Source of the DNA: Heyndrickxia coagulans DSM 1 = ATCC 7050
GTDB taxonomy: Bacteria; Bacillota; Bacilli; Bacillales; Bacillaceae_C
NCBI RefSeq assembly: GCF_000290615.1
Contig: NZ_ALAS01000081.1
Span: 1-64,000, forward strand
Length of the DNA: 64,000 nt
Direction: 5' to 3'
Shown here: piece after piece, positions 45,155 to 54,513 of the stretch
Layout: each line of letters opens with the position of its first letter
Numbering within the stretch: position 1 is the stretch's first letter
Translations under genes and position numbers: made by a program
Notes under the pieces: model-generated
Database searches by the model: none
Told to the model about the DNA's origin: nothing
Seen by the model: only the letters and a program-made list of their open reading frames with translations

Positions 45155-46310
45155 AGATGCAGGGTTCAAAGCTTTTTTTGTCGGGGGATCGATCCGCGAC
45201 AGCCTGCTTGGGCGGCCGGTGCACGATGTCGATATTGCCACCTCGGCGAAACCGGAAGAGGTAAAGGCACTTTTTACACATACTGTCGACATCGGCATTG
45301 AACATGGAACAGTGCTTGTATTGTATAAAGGAAACCAGTATGAGATCACGACGTTCCGGACCGAGTCGGTATATAAAGATTACCGGCGCCCGGAATCGGT
45401 TGAATATGTGGACTCATTGCTTGAAGATTTAAAACGGCGCGACTTCACGATGAATGCGATGGCGATGGATAAAAACGGGAAACTGATTGATCCGTTTGCA
45501 GGCAGTGAAGCCATCCGGATGAAGCGGATTGAAACGGTCGGATCCCCTGAAGAAAGATTCCGGGAAGACGCGCTTCGGATGATGCGGGCCGCCCGGTTTA
45601 CGAGCCAGCTCGGTTTTTGGATTGAAGACGGGACGAAACAGGCCATCAAGCGCCATGCACCGCTTATCCGGCATATTGCCGTTGAGCGGATTACCCAGGA
45701 ATTTATCAAATTGCTGGAAGGAGAGCATCCGTATGAAGCGCTGCAACTGCTTCAAGAAACCGGGCTGCTCGGGTTTCTGCCCGGTCTTTGCGGCAGGGAA
45801 GCGCAGCTTTTTTCTGCCCTGCACCCGGTGTTAAACGAATTGTCAGAACAACAGCTTTGGGTGTACCTAGTTGCAACCGCAGACCCGGAAGATGCCAACA
45901 CTTTTTTGCGAAAATGGAAACTGCCGAATGAAAAACGGAAAGCCATCGTGCGTACGCTCGGTTTTTTCAGGATGCGCGCCGGGCGAAAGTGGGATCCACT
46001 TATGCTCTACGATGCCGGCGAACAAATGGCATTGGATGCTGAAGCGGTTTTCTGCGCTTTTCGCCGTGAAAACCCTTCGCCCCGCATTGCCGCCCTCCGG
46101 CAGGCTTTCCGGAAATTGCCGGTGAAAAACCGCAACGAGCTGGCAATCGACGGGAAAAAGCTGATGGCGCTTTTTTCGAAAAAAGGCGGCCCGTGGCTGA
46201 AAGAAATGCTTCGTGAGATTGAAAAAGCGCTGATAAACGGCGAAATCGAAAACCAATATGAGGCAATCCGGAGGTGGGTTTTGTGCAAATATCCACAAGA
46301 GAAAAAATAA
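45108..46310 (+). CDS. cca: CCA-adding enzyme (tRNA nucleotidyltransferase)
   Basis: Adds or repairs the 3' CCA of tRNA without template. The 400-aa protein is class [22 protein letters not shown] (GGxxR...DxD, about residues 25-43), [11 protein letters not shown], and the [12 protein letters not shown] helix. ATG 45108 has the best spacing to GAGGTTG (45095-45101); ATG 45102 and 45093 are in frame. The gene begins inside bshA and ends 28 bp inside birA. Confidence 0.94.
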   Translation: MLPPFQTALPIIRTLEDAGFKAFFVGGSIRDSLLGRPVHDVDIATSAKPEEVKALFTHTVDIGIEHGTVLVLYKGNQYEITTFRTESVYKDYRRPESVEYVDSLLEDLKRRDFTMNAMAMDKNGKLIDPFAGSEAIRMKRIETVGSPEERFREDALRMMRAARFTSQLGFWIEDGTKQAIKRHAPLIRHIAVERITQEFIKLLEGEHPYEALQLLQETGLLGFLPGLCGREAQLFSALHPVLNELSEQQLWVYLVATADPEDANTFLRKWKLPNEKRKAIVRTLGFFRMRAGRKWDPLMLYDAGEQMALDAEAVFCAFRRENPSPRIAALRQAFRKLPVKNRNELAIDGKKLMALFSKKGGPWLKEMLREIEKALINGEIENQYEAIRRWVLCKYPQEKK

Positions 46311-47260
46311 TAGAACTGCTGACGGAAGCAGGGGACGGCTTTGTATCGGGAGAAACGCTGGCGAAAAAACTGAACTGCTCGCGGGCGGCAGTTTGGAAGC
46401 ATATGGAAGAGCTGCGCAAAGAAGGTTTTGAATTGGAAGCGGTCCGGAAAAAAGGGTACCGTGTTAAAGCAACGGGCGATAAAGTGACGGAAAATGAAAT
46501 CCGGTACGGGCTCGGGACAAAACGGCTTGCAAGAAACATCCATTACCGGGAAACGATCGATTCGACCCAGCGGCTCGCGCACCAGCTCGTACAGGAAGGC
46601 TGTCCCGACGGCACGCTTGTTATCGCTGAGCAGCAAACGGGGGGAAGGGGCAGGCTCAGGCGGTCCTGGTACTCCCCTAAATATACCGGTATCTGGATGA
46701 GCATTGTCCTGCGGCCGGATCTTCCGCCGCAAATGGCGCCCCCGTTTACGCTCATTGCCGCCGTTGCTGTTGCGCAGGCAATCGAAGAAACGGCAGGGAT
46801 TGTGCCGGAGATCAAGTGGCCGAATGACCTGTTAATCGGCGAAAAAAAATGCGCAGGGATCCTGACAGAGCTTGAAGCGGACACAGACCGGATCCAGGCT
46901 GTGATTACAGGGATCGGGATCAATGTAAACGAAACCGATTTCCCGGAAGCCTTAAAACCGATCGCAACATCCCTTTCCCTTGCCTCGGGCAAAAAGGTAA
47001 AACGCGCGCTGCTCGTCCAGCGCATCCTTGAAAAATTGGAAAAATACGAGGAAATTTATCTCAGGGACGGCTTTGCGCCGCTTAAAATTTTATGGGAAAG
47101 TTATGCCAATGTGGCAGGGAAAAAAATCACGGCGCATACGTTAAAAGGGGATATTTCAGGGCGTGCGGTCGGCATCACGGATGACGGCGTGCTCCAGCTT
47201 GAAGGGGAAGACGGGCAGATGCATGCCATTTATTCCGCAGATATTGAAATCGAACGTTAA
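46283..47260 (+). CDS. birA: Bifunctional biotin-protein ligase/biotin operon repressor BirA
   Basis: Attaches biotin to carboxylase subunits and, with biotinyl-AMP, represses biotin genes. The 325-aa protein has an N-terminal winged helix (about 1-60, LAKKLNCSRAAVWKHMEELRKEG), the ligase domain with GRGRLRRSWYSP (biotinyl-AMP loop), and KWPNDLL, plus a C-terminal SH3-like domain (about 275-325). GTG 46283 follows GGAGGTGGG and gives the B. subtilis length. Confidence 0.95.
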   Translation: MQISTREKIIELLTEAGDGFVSGETLAKKLNCSRAAVWKHMEELRKEGFELEAVRKKGYRVKATGDKVTENEIRYGLGTKRLARNIHYRETIDSTQRLAHQLVQEGCPDGTLVIAEQQTGGRGRLRRSWYSPKYTGIWMSIVLRPDLPPQMAPPFTLIAAVAVAQAIEETAGIVPEIKWPNDLLIGEKKCAGILTELEADTDRIQAVITGIGINVNETDFPEALKPIATSLSLASGKKVKRALLVQRILEKLEKYEEIYLRDGFAPLKILWESYANVAGKKITAHTLKGDISGRAVGITDDGVLQLEGEDGQMHAIYSADIEIER

Positions 47261-47307
47261 AAAATTGACAAAATTTTTGGCCGGATATAGCGCAATCCGG
47301 CCATTCC

Positions 47308-47316
47308 TGTTATAAT
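47308..47316 (+). promoter_or_regulatory. Candidate extended -10 promoter of panBCD
   Basis: TGTTATAAT (TGn plus TATAAT at 47311-47316); no good -35. It sits right after an inverted repeat GGCCGGAT/ATCCGGCC (47279-47302) which lacks a T-run and may instead be the birA 3' end. A leader of about 200 nt would result. Confidence 0.5.
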
Positions 47317-47418
47317 CAACTTGGGTAGTATCTATTTCGGAACTATACCATTTCAGCTTTTTATACAAAATAGATTCTGCCTTGATCCTTAAACGGACGG
47401 GGACAGAGGGCCAAAATG

Positions 47419-47477
47419 AACAATTGAAAAAACAGGGAGCCCGTCTGTCCAGTGATGGGCTCCTTTTTCCAATTGTT
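47419..47477 (+). promoter_or_regulatory. Terminator-like hairpin in the panB leader
   Basis: Core stem GGGAGCCC (47435-47442) with GGGCTCC (47457-47463) followed by five T; the stem is extended by AAAAA/TTTTT and AACAATTG/CAATTGTT. A 5' segment GGGGACAG (near 47398-47405) can pair with CTGTCC in the loop (47445-47450). It looks like an attenuator in front of panBCD. Confidence 0.6.
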
Positions 47478-47525
47478 TGTTTCCTCTGCACCGGTCAATC
47501 CATGACAGGTGAGGAGTGTTGGAAA

Positions 47526-48365
47526 ATGAAACAAACGACGGATTTTGTGAAGATGAAGGCGCAAGAAGAAAAAATTGCAATGGTGACCGCCTACGATTAC
47601 CCTTCTGCAAAGCTTGCAGAAGAAGCGGGCGTCGACATGATTCTTGTCGGCGATTCGCTCGGCATGGTCGTGCTCGGCTATGATTCGACCATTCCGGTGA
47701 CCGTGGCGGATATGGTCCACCATACGAAAGCGGTCAAGCGCGGGGCGAAAAACACCTTTGTCGTCACCGACTTGCCGTTTATGTCTTACCATTTGAGCCG
47801 TGAAGAAACATTAAAAAACGGCGCCCGCATTATTCAGGACGGCGGGGCCCATGCCGTAAAACTGGAAGGCGGGAAAGAAGTTGCGGCTCACATTGAAGCG
47901 CTTACGGAATCGGGCATCCCGGTGATGGCTCATATCGGGCTGACGCCGCAAAAGGTCGGGATTTTCGGCGGCTATAAAGTCCAGGGAAAAACAGCGGAAG
48001 CCGCCAAAAAGCTGCTGGAAGATGCGAAAGCGTGCGAGGAGGCCGGCGCTTTCGCCGTCGTCCTGGAATGCGTCCCGCGGCAGCTTTCGGAAGAAGTGAC
48101 ATCCGCCCTTTCCATTCCAACCATCGGAATCGGGGCCGGGCTTGGCGTAGACGGGCAGGTGCTTGTATTCCATGACCTGGTGAAATACGGAAGCGAAAAA
48201 GTGGCAAAATTTGTGAAGCAATTTGCCGATGCGGATGCCGTGATGCACAGCGGGCTCCGCCAATATGTACAGGAAGTAAAAAACCGGGCGTTCCCTGAAG
48301 AAAAGCATACGTACACGATGAAAGAAGAAGAGCTGGCAACACTGTACGGGGGGCGTGCAAAATGA
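47526..48365 (+). CDS. panB: 3-Methyl-2-oxobutanoate hydroxymethyltransferase
   Basis: First committed step of pantothenate synthesis. The 279-aa TIM-barrel protein has [28 protein letters not shown], metal ligands Asp/Asp/Glu in VGDSLG and KLEGG, and [17 protein letters not shown] 47526 follows GTGAGGAGTG (47509-47518). Overlaps panC by 4 bp. Directly preceded by the leader hairpin. Confidence 0.96.
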   Translation: MKQTTDFVKMKAQEEKIAMVTAYDYPSAKLAEEAGVDMILVGDSLGMVVLGYDSTIPVTVADMVHHTKAVKRGAKNTFVVTDLPFMSYHLSREETLKNGARIIQDGGAHAVKLEGGKEVAAHIEALTESGIPVMAHIGLTPQKVGIFGGYKVQGKTAEAAKKLLEDAKACEEAGAFAVVLECVPRQLSEEVTSALSIPTIGIGAGLGVDGQVLVFHDLVKYGSEKVAKFVKQFADADAVMHSGLRQYVQEVKNRAFPEEKHTYTMKEEELATLYGGRAK

Positions 48366-49225
48366 AAACCGCACAGGCGATGAGCGTTGCAGAAACGAAG
48401 CGGGAAATCCGGACGCTTGTATCCCGGTATAAAAAAGAAGGCAAGTCGATCGGGTTTGTCCCGACGATGGGCTATTTGCATGAAGGCCATCTCGCCTTGG
48501 CAAAGCAGGCAAGAAAAGAAAACGATATTGTCATCATGAGCATTTTTGTAAACCCGCTCCAGTTCGGGCCAAATGAAGATTTCGACCGGTATCCGCGCGA
48601 TGCGGAAGGGGACCGGCATAAAGCGGAAGCAGCCGGCGTTGATGTATTGTTTATCCCGTCTGTTAAAGAAATGTATCCGCGCGCTTTATCGGTTCAAATA
48701 AAAGTGACAAAGGGGACGGATGTCCTTTGCGGAAGAAAGCGGCCGGGCCATTTTGACGGCGTGGCGGTAGTCCTTTCAAAACTGTTTCACCTCGTCCAGC
48801 CGGACCGCGCTTATTTCGGGCTGAAAGATGCCCAGCAGGTGGCCGTTGTTGAAAATCTTGTCCGCGATCTGGATTTTCCGGTTGACATTGTCCCATGCCC
48901 GATTGTGCGCGAACCGGACGGCCTTGCAAAAAGTTCGAGAAACGTCTATTTATCGGAGGCGGAGCGGAAAGAAGCGCCCGAAATATACAAAAGTTTGCAA
49001 TTGGCAAACAAAGCGGTTGAACAGGGAGAGAGAAACCCGGAAAAAGTGATTTCCCTTGTGAAAGCGCATCTTTCCGCGCATCTGTCCGGGAAAATCGATT
49101 ACGTGGAATTGTATTCTTATCCTGAACTCGAACCGGTCCATGCCATAAACGGGCGCTGTATCCTCGCAGTCGCCGTCCAATTTGAAAAAGCGCGGCTCAT
49201 CGACAATATCATTTTTGCAGGATAA
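48362..49225 (+). CDS. panC: Pantothenate synthetase
   Basis: Joins pantoate and beta-alanine with ATP. The 287-aa protein has [14 protein letters not shown] (HxGH nucleotidyl-transfer motif, with HEGH), [18 protein letters not shown], and the KSSRNVYLS (KMSKS-like) motif. ATGA overlap with panB; panD follows after 25 bp. Confidence 0.96.
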   Translation: MKTAQAMSVAETKREIRTLVSRYKKEGKSIGFVPTMGYLHEGHLALAKQARKENDIVIMSIFVNPLQFGPNEDFDRYPRDAEGDRHKAEAAGVDVLFIPSVKEMYPRALSVQIKVTKGTDVLCGRKRPGHFDGVAVVLSKLFHLVQPDRAYFGLKDAQQVAVVENLVRDLDFPVDIVPCPIVREPDGLAKSSRNVYLSEAERKEAPEIYKSLQLANKAVEQGERNPEKVISLVKAHLSAHLSGKIDYVELYSYPELEPVHAINGRCILAVAVQFEKARLIDNIIFAG

Positions 49226-49250
49226 ACAACAAGAATAGGGAGGGATTGCT

Positions 49251-49634
49251 TTGCTACGGACTGTGATGAACGGAAAAATCCACCGGGCAACCGTAACGGA
49301 AGCGAATTTAAACTATGTCGGAAGCATCACGATTGATGCGGATTTGCTGGATGCTGCGGGAATGGCGCCCAATGAGAAAGTGCAAATTGTGAACAATTAC
49401 AACGGGGCGCGATTTGAAACGTACATTATCCCGGGTGAAAGGGGATCCGGTGTCATCTGCCTGAACGGCGCGGCCGCCCGGCTTGCACAACCCGGTGACA
49501 TTGTGATTATCATTTCGTACGCCCTTTTGACGGAAGAAGAAATGAAAAACCACCATCCGAAAATTGTCCTGCTTGATGCAAAAAACCGGATTGAAAAAAT
49601 GTTATCGGAAGAACCGGCTTCCACGATTCTGTAG
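49251..49634 (+). CDS. panD: Aspartate 1-decarboxylase
   Basis: Makes beta-alanine for pantothenate. The 127-aa proenzyme self-cleaves at Gly24-Ser25 (NYVGSITID) to form the pyruvoyl cofactor; that site, plus [31 protein letters not shown], is intact. The start is TTG 49251 after GGGAGGGA, aligning with the usual M-x-R-T beginning. Confidence 0.96.
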   Translation: MLRTVMNGKIHRATVTEANLNYVGSITIDADLLDAAGMAPNEKVQIVNNYNGARFETYIIPGERGSGVICLNGAAARLAQPGDIVIIISYALLTEEEMKNHHPKIVLLDAKNRIEKMLSEEPASTIL

Positions 49635-49638
49635 GGGG

Positions 49639-49675
49639 AAAACCGCACCTGCTTTTTCGGGCAGGGCGGTTTTTC
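49639..49675 (+). terminator. Terminator after panBCD
   Basis: AAAACCGCACCTGC and GCAGGGCGGTTTT pair with one mismatch region, followed by T. Confidence 0.88.
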
Positions 49676-49691
49676 AATTTCTGCAGCCTGG

Positions 49692-49722
49692 TTGTGGCGA
49701 ATCATCGATTTTATGTTAAAAT
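49692..49722 (+). promoter_or_regulatory. Candidate promoter of dinG
   Basis: TTGTGG (49692-49697) and TAAAAT (49717-49722, preceded by TGT) at 19-bp spacing, 49 bp before dinG. No LexA-type box is seen here. Confidence 0.4.
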
Positions 49723-49770
49723 AGTACAATATGGAAGAAACGGGGCAATTATTTTTAGTCAGGTGATGTT

Positions 49771-52563
49771 ATGCAGCGCTATGTAGTCGTAGATCTTGAA
49801 ACAACAGGAAATTCAGCAAAAAAAGGCGATCGCATCATCCAGTTTTCCGCTGTTGTGGTTGAAGGCCGGGAGATCAAAACGCAATTTACAAGCTTCGTCA
49901 ATCCCGAAAAGCCGGTACCGCCGTTTATTTCGGAATTGACCGGGATCGATAACGGCATGCTTGAAGAAGCACCGGTATTTTCGGAGATCGCCCCGCGCAT
50001 CATGGAAATTTTGGAAGGCAGCATATTTGTCGCCCACAATGTGCTGTTTGACCTGCCGTTTTTGCAGCAGGAATTAAAGGCTGCGGGGTTTCCGCCGTTT
50101 CGCGGGCCGAGCCTTGACACCGTTGAATTTTCGAGAATTGCATTTCCAACTTTAAACAGTTATAAACTGGGGGATCTGGCCGATTCTTTGTCCCTTTATC
50201 ATGAACGGCCGCACCGGGCGGACAGTGATGCTTTTGTTACGGCAAAGCTGCTTCTTGCCTGCATGGAAAAGTGTGCGTCCCTTCCTGTCGTCACACTTGA
50301 ACAACTCGTGCCGCTTTCTTATTCCTTGAAAAGCGACCTTGCCGGCATTTTTGAGGATATACTGGAAGAGAAACGGCGGCATATCGAGCATTTGCCGCCA
50401 GATATGGAAGTATACCGGGGCATCGCATTAAAGCGGAAAAGCCTGCCTGCGGATGACGGCCCGCGCGAGATTGGCCGTTATCCGCAGGATGCGGCTGAAA
50501 AAGAATCCTGGTTTGCGGCTTCAGGCGCCAGGATGGAAGCGCGCCCTGCCCAATTTGAAATGATGGACCATGTCCGCGAAGCTTTTTCTGCCGGCGAGCA
50601 TGTCGCATTGGAAGCAGGCACGGGAATCGGCAAATCCCTTGCCTATCTTGTGCCGGCCGCTTTCCAAGCGATTTCGGAACAAAAACCGGTGTTAATCAGC
50701 ACGTATACGGTTGCGCTTGAGCACCAGCTTTTAAATAAGGAAATCAAAAGGCTTGAACAGATGCTGAAAACCCCGGTCAGGACCGTGTTGCTAAAGGGGA
50801 GAAGCCATTACCTGCATTTGTTTAAGTTTGAACAGTCGTTAAAAGAACCGGACCGGCAGTACGACGCCGTATTTGCCAAAATGCAAATCCTGGTCTGGCT
50901 TACCGGAACAGAAAGCGGCGATCTTGACGAGCTTCATTTATCCGGCGGCGGAAAACATTTTTGGCAGCGGATTAAACAGGACGGCTGGCATACGGATAAA
51001 AAAGATCCGTGGAAATCGCGGGATTTTTATCTCCATGCCAAAGCCTGCGCAGCTTCTGCTGACATCGCCATCACGAACCATGCGATGCTGTGCGCGGAAC
51101 TTGAAAGGGACCAGTCGGTGTTTGACGGATTTCAATACGTCATCATTGATGAAGCCCACCGCCTTGAACAAGCGGCCCGGGAAACGATCGGGAAACGCGC
51201 AAGTTACAACCAAATGAAATATATGATGGCAAGGCTCGGCCTGTATGAGCAAAAACAGCTGTTTTACAAATTGGAAAAAATGATGGAAAAATACGGGCTA
51301 AAATCCGGGCTGCATGCGTTTGAATGCGATGCAATCCTTCAGGGGCTTGATGCCGAGCTCGATGATTTATTCGGTTTGCTCGCCCAAAAAGTGATGCGCG
51401 CGAAGCGGGAAACAAACGGTTACCAGAAAATCAAATTAAGAATTAAAAAAGAAAACTGGAAACAAAAAGCATGGCAGGCGGTCCTGCTCTGTACGGAACG
51501 GGTCAGGGCGTCCATGAAAGAGATTTCGCAGGCATTGGAAGAAAGGCTTTTGCAGTTGCTTTCCGAAAAACAGATGAAAGAACAGACACTCGCTTTTATC
51601 GAAGAAATGTACAGCTTTTTGGAAGATTGGCGCCTTTTGCGCGAGAACCTGGCCGTTTTCGCCGGCCAAAACGGCGGGGATGAAAATGTCGTCTGGGTGG
51701 AAGGAGATTTGCGCGCCCTCCCGAACAGCCTTGTCATCTATTGCCAGCCGGTGCATGCCGGAGAAACGTTGCAAAAAGCTTTTTTTTCGCAAAAAAAGAG
51801 TGTCGTGCTTACTTCCGCGTCATTGACCGTTGGCGGAAGCTTCCGCTATTTTCTGGGCGAGACGGGGCTTTCGCACACCACAAAAACAGTCCGCATTCCG
51901 TCGCCTTTCCGCTTTGACAGGCAGGTGCAGTTTATTATCCCGAACGACCTTCCTGATATCGGATCCGCCAGTATGGAAGACTTTGCGGAAAAAATGGCAG
52001 GTTATCTGCTTGCCGTTGCGGAGGCCACAAAGGGCAGGATGATGATTTTATTTACATCCTTTGATTTGTTGAAAAAGGTGTACCACCTGATGAAAGAAAG
52101 CGGAATGCTTGAAGATTATATGCTCATCGCCCAGGGCATATCAAGCGGCAGCCGGTCGAGGTTAACGAAAAGCTTTCAAAAATTTGACAAAGCGATCCTT
52201 CTCGGTTTAAGCAGTTTTTGGGAAGGGGTTGACATCCCTGGCGATGACCTTTCCTGCCTCGTGATGGCCCGCCTCCCGTTTTTGCCCCCGGATGAGCCGG
52301 TTATAGAAGCAAAGTCCGATTATTTCAGGGCAAAAGGGAAAAATCCGTTTTCCGCTTATGCGTTGCCCGAAGCCGTGCTCAGGTTCAAACAAGGGTTTGG
52401 CAGGCTTATCCGGACGCGCCATGACCGCGGCATTTTTCTTGTCCTGGACCGGAGGATTGAAACGGCCACATACGGGCCGGCGTTCATAAAATCGCTGCCG
52501 CCGGTCCGCATCAGGCACCTGGATCTGAACGGGACGCTTGAGGCCATTGAAAGCTGGCTGTAA
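49771..52563 (+). CDS. dinG: DinG family protein with N-terminal 3'-5' exonuclease and XPD-type helicase domains
   Basis: A 930-aa protein (B. subtilis DinG 931). The N-terminal DEDD exonuclease domain (about 1-165) shows VDLETTG, VAHNVLFDLPFL and HRADSDAFV. The helicase part has Walker A GTGIGKS (about 283-289), DEAH (about 460-463), and GRLIRTRHDRG. The iron-sulfur cysteines of E. coli DinG are not evident, as known for the Firmicute type, in which helicase activity is doubtful and nuclease activity is reported. TCAGGTGATG precedes ATG 49771. Confidence 0.94.
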   Translation: MQRYVVVDLETTGNSAKKGDRIIQFSAVVVEGREIKTQFTSFVNPEKPVPPFISELTGIDNGMLEEAPVFSEIAPRIMEILEGSIFVAHNVLFDLPFLQQELKAAGFPPFRGPSLDTVEFSRIAFPTLNSYKLGDLADSLSLYHERPHRADSDAFVTAKLLLACMEKCASLPVVTLEQLVPLSYSLKSDLAGIFEDILEEKRRHIEHLPPDMEVYRGIALKRKSLPADDGPREIGRYPQDAAEKESWFAASGARMEARPAQFEMMDHVREAFSAGEHVALEAGTGIGKSLAYLVPAAFQAISEQKPVLISTYTVALEHQLLNKEIKRLEQMLKTPVRTVLLKGRSHYLHLFKFEQSLKEPDRQYDAVFAKMQILVWLTGTESGDLDELHLSGGGKHFWQRIKQDGWHTDKKDPWKSRDFYLHAKACAASADIAITNHAMLCAELERDQSVFDGFQYVIIDEAHRLEQAARETIGKRASYNQMKYMMARLGLYEQKQLFYKLEKMMEKYGLKSGLHAFECDAILQGLDAELDDLFGLLAQKVMRAKRETNGYQKIKLRIKKENWKQKAWQAVLLCTERVRASMKEISQALEERLLQLLSEKQMKEQTLAFIEEMYSFLEDWRLLRENLAVFAGQNGGDENVVWVEGDLRALPNSLVIYCQPVHAGETLQKAFFSQKKSVVLTSASLTVGGSFRYFLGETGLSHTTKTVRIPSPFRFDRQVQFIIPNDLPDIGSASMEDFAEKMAGYLLAVAEATKGRMMILFTSFDLLKKVYHLMKESGMLEDYMLIAQGISSGSRSRLTKSFQKFDKAILLGLSSFWEGVDIPGDDLSCLVMARLPFLPPDEPVIEAKSDYFRAKGKNPFSAYALPEAVLRFKQGFGRLIRTRHDRGIFLVLDRRIETATYGPAFIKSLPPVRIRHLDLNGTLEAIESWL

Positions 52564-52605
52564 AAAAAGTGCTGCGACAATGCAGCACAAAACAGGGTGG
52601 ACCGG

Positions 52606-52631
52606 AAAAATGATCAAATGCATCATTTTTT
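52606..52631 (+). terminator. AT-rich terminator after dinG
   Basis: AAAAATGAT (52606-52614) and ATCATTTTT (52622-52630). A GC hairpin GTGCTGC/GCAGCAC (52569-52587) lies just before, without T-run. Confidence 0.6.
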
Positions 52632-52644
52632 CATTCATTTTTGC

Positions 52645-52652
52645 TGTATAAT
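52645..52652 (+). promoter_or_regulatory. Candidate -10 of ypmB-aspB
   Basis: Perfect TATAAT (52647-52652) about 104 bp before ypmB; -35 region T-rich and poor. The 52653-52755 leader has no gene; the small ypmA found here in B. subtilis is absent. Confidence 0.45.
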
Positions 52653-52755
52653 GATGAAGGAAATGATTCTAAGCTTAGGATGGCCTGCATGGGAACTGAT
52701 ATGAATGACAATATCTGCTTAAAAGGATTTACGCCATGGAAAATGAGGGTTCGGA

Positions 52756-53208
52756 ATGAAAAAAGCACTGATCTCAATTTGCATTTTGGTCATCGTGATA
52801 GCCGGATTTGCGGCAGAGACTTATTGGAAAGCACGGAAACCGTATCATGAAGCATACAACAAAGCGGCCGCTGTTGCCAAAAGCAAAGCCGGCATCCGGG
52901 CTGCCGATGCATTTTATCTTTACAATGGCACAAGCACCTATTATGTTGTCGTGGGGAAAGGAAAAGGCGGGAAGAAAAAAGTGATTTGGATCCCTGAAAA
53001 GAAACCGAAACGTGTGACCGTCCTAGACTTGAATACCGGCATCTCAAAACAGGATGCAGTGAAACAAGTGGTGCAAAAAAGGCAGCCGGATAAAATTTTA
53101 TCTGTGCGGCTCGGCATGGAAAGCCAGGTTCCCATTTGGGAAGTTGCTTATATAAAAGGAAACAGCCTCGGCTATGATGAGGTTCCTTTTTTAAAAAAAT
53201 CCAATTGA
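52756..53208 (+). CDS. tseB: YpmB/TseB, membrane-anchored PepSY-like cell-wall elongation factor
   Basis: A 150-aa protein with one N-terminal membrane helix (about 4-22) and two PepSY-like outer repeats (about 40-85 and 95-150, the second with SKQDAVKQVVQKRQPDKILSV). It matches YpmB, called TseB in B. subtilis because it works with penicillin-binding protein 2A in elongation. AGGGTTCGG-type site precedes ATG 52756 (weak). aspB follows after 22 bp, the usual pairing. Confidence 0.85.
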   Translation: MKKALISICILVIVIAGFAAETYWKARKPYHEAYNKAAAVAKSKAGIRAADAFYLYNGTSTYYVVVGKGKGGKKKVIWIPEKKPKRVTVLDLNTGISKQDAVKQVVQKRQPDKILSVRLGMESQVPIWEVAYIKGNSLGYDEVPFLKKSN

Positions 53209-53230
53209 TCCGTTTGGAGAGGTGAATCGT

Positions 53231-54418
53231 ATGAAACTGGCATCAAGGGTAAGTGCATTAACGCCGTCATCCACGTTGGCGATTACGGCAAAGGCAAAAG
53301 CAATGAAGGCGCAAGGCATCGATGTGATCGGCCTTGGCGCAGGTGAACCCGATTTTAATACACCGAGGGAGATTATCGAAGCCGCGTATCAGTCGATGCT
53401 GGACGGCCAGACGAAGTATACCCCGGCTGGCGGAATGGCATCGCTGAAAGAGGCCGTCATTGAAAAATTCCAAAAAGACCAGGGGCTTGGCTTTAAAGCA
53501 AATGAAATCATCATCACCAACGGGGCAAAACACGCCTTGTATACATTGTTTCAGGTGCTGCTCGACCAGGGCGATGAAGTGATCATCCCGTCTCCTTACT
53601 GGGTAAGCTATCCCGAGCAGGTAAAGCTTGCGGAAGGCGTCCCGGTCTTTGTAGAAGGCAAAGAAGAAAACCAGTATAAAATAACGCCGGAGCAGCTGGA
53701 AAAAGCCGTATCACCACGGACAAAAGCGTTTGTACTCAACTCTCCCGGCAATCCGACCGGCATGATGTATACAAGGGAAGAACTTGAAAAACTCGGCGAA
53801 GTCTGCCTGAAACACGATATTTTGATCGTGTCGGACGAAATTTACGAAAAATTGGTGTACGGCGGCAACCGGCATGTCTCGATCGCCACCATTTCACCGG
53901 AACTGAAAGCACAGACGGTGATCATTAACGGCGTCTCAAAATCCCATTCCATGACCGGCTGGCGGATCGGCTATGCGGCCGGAAACGGGGAAATCATTAA
54001 AGCGATGACAAATCTTGCCAGCCATTCGACTTCCAATCCGGCAACGCCTTCCCAGTTCGCGGCACTCGCCGCATACAGCGGGGACCAGCGCACCGTGGAA
54101 GAGATGCGCCAGGCTTTCGAGGCACGGCTCAATGCAGTTTTTAACCAGCTGGTTGAAATTGACGGGATTACCTGCATCAAACCGCAAGGCGCTTTTTATT
54201 TATTCCCGAATGTGAAGAAAGCCGCAAAGCTGACCGGTTTTCAAACGGTTGACGCATTTGCGGAGGCTTTGCTCGAGGAAGCGCGCGTTGCCGTTGTCCC
54301 GGGTTCCGGTTTCGGCGCGGAAAACAATATCCGGCTTTCTTATGCCACTTCTTTGGAAAATCTTGAAGAAGCGCTTAAGCGGATCAAACAGTTCGTGGAA
54401 ACACGGAAAAAAGCATGA
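53231..54418 (+). CDS. aspB: Aspartate aminotransferase
   Basis: PLP enzyme linking aspartate/glutamate with oxaloacetate/2-oxoglutarate, class I-gamma. The 395-aa protein has GLGAGEPDFNTP, NSPGNPTG, SDEIYEKLVY and the PLP lysine in NGVSKSHSMTGWRIGY. GGAGAGGTGA precedes ATG 53231; the GTG at 53222 lies inside that site. Confidence 0.95.
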   Translation: MKLASRVSALTPSSTLAITAKAKAMKAQGIDVIGLGAGEPDFNTPREIIEAAYQSMLDGQTKYTPAGGMASLKEAVIEKFQKDQGLGFKANEIIITNGAKHALYTLFQVLLDQGDEVIIPSPYWVSYPEQVKLAEGVPVFVEGKEENQYKITPEQLEKAVSPRTKAFVLNSPGNPTGMMYTREELEKLGEVCLKHDILIVSDEIYEKLVYGGNRHVSIATISPELKAQTVIINGVSKSHSMTGWRIGYAAGNGEIIKAMTNLASHSTSNPATPSQFAALAAYSGDQRTVEEMRQAFEARLNAVFNQLVEIDGITCIKPQGAFYLFPNVKKAAKLTGFQTVDAFAEALLEEARVAVVPGSGFGAENNIRLSYATSLENLEEALKRIKQFVETRKKA

Positions 54419-54454
54419 ACCTTTGGCTTGTTTCCTTTTTCCGCCTTTGTTTAG

Positions 54455-54460
54455 TATAAT
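54455..54460 (+). promoter_or_regulatory. Candidate -10 of asnS
   Basis: Perfect TATAAT, 54 bp before the asnS start; -35 (TTCCTT, 54432-54437) is weak. No T-box leader is present. Confidence 0.45.
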
Positions 54461-54513
54461 GGATTCCGGTACATATGGGAGACAAGCCGGAAATTGTTTT
54501 GGAGGGAAATACC

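Noticed and set aside
52593-52605. AGGGTGGACCGG, similar to the T-box motif AGGGTGGnACCGCG
   Set aside because: It follows the dinG stop, lacks the rest of a T-box leader (specifier loop, stem I) and is followed by a gene that is not an amino-acid or synthetase gene.
52641-52850. 69-aa frame between dinG and ypmB as a possible ypmA
   Set aside because: It does not resemble YpmA and half of it overlaps ypmB out of frame.
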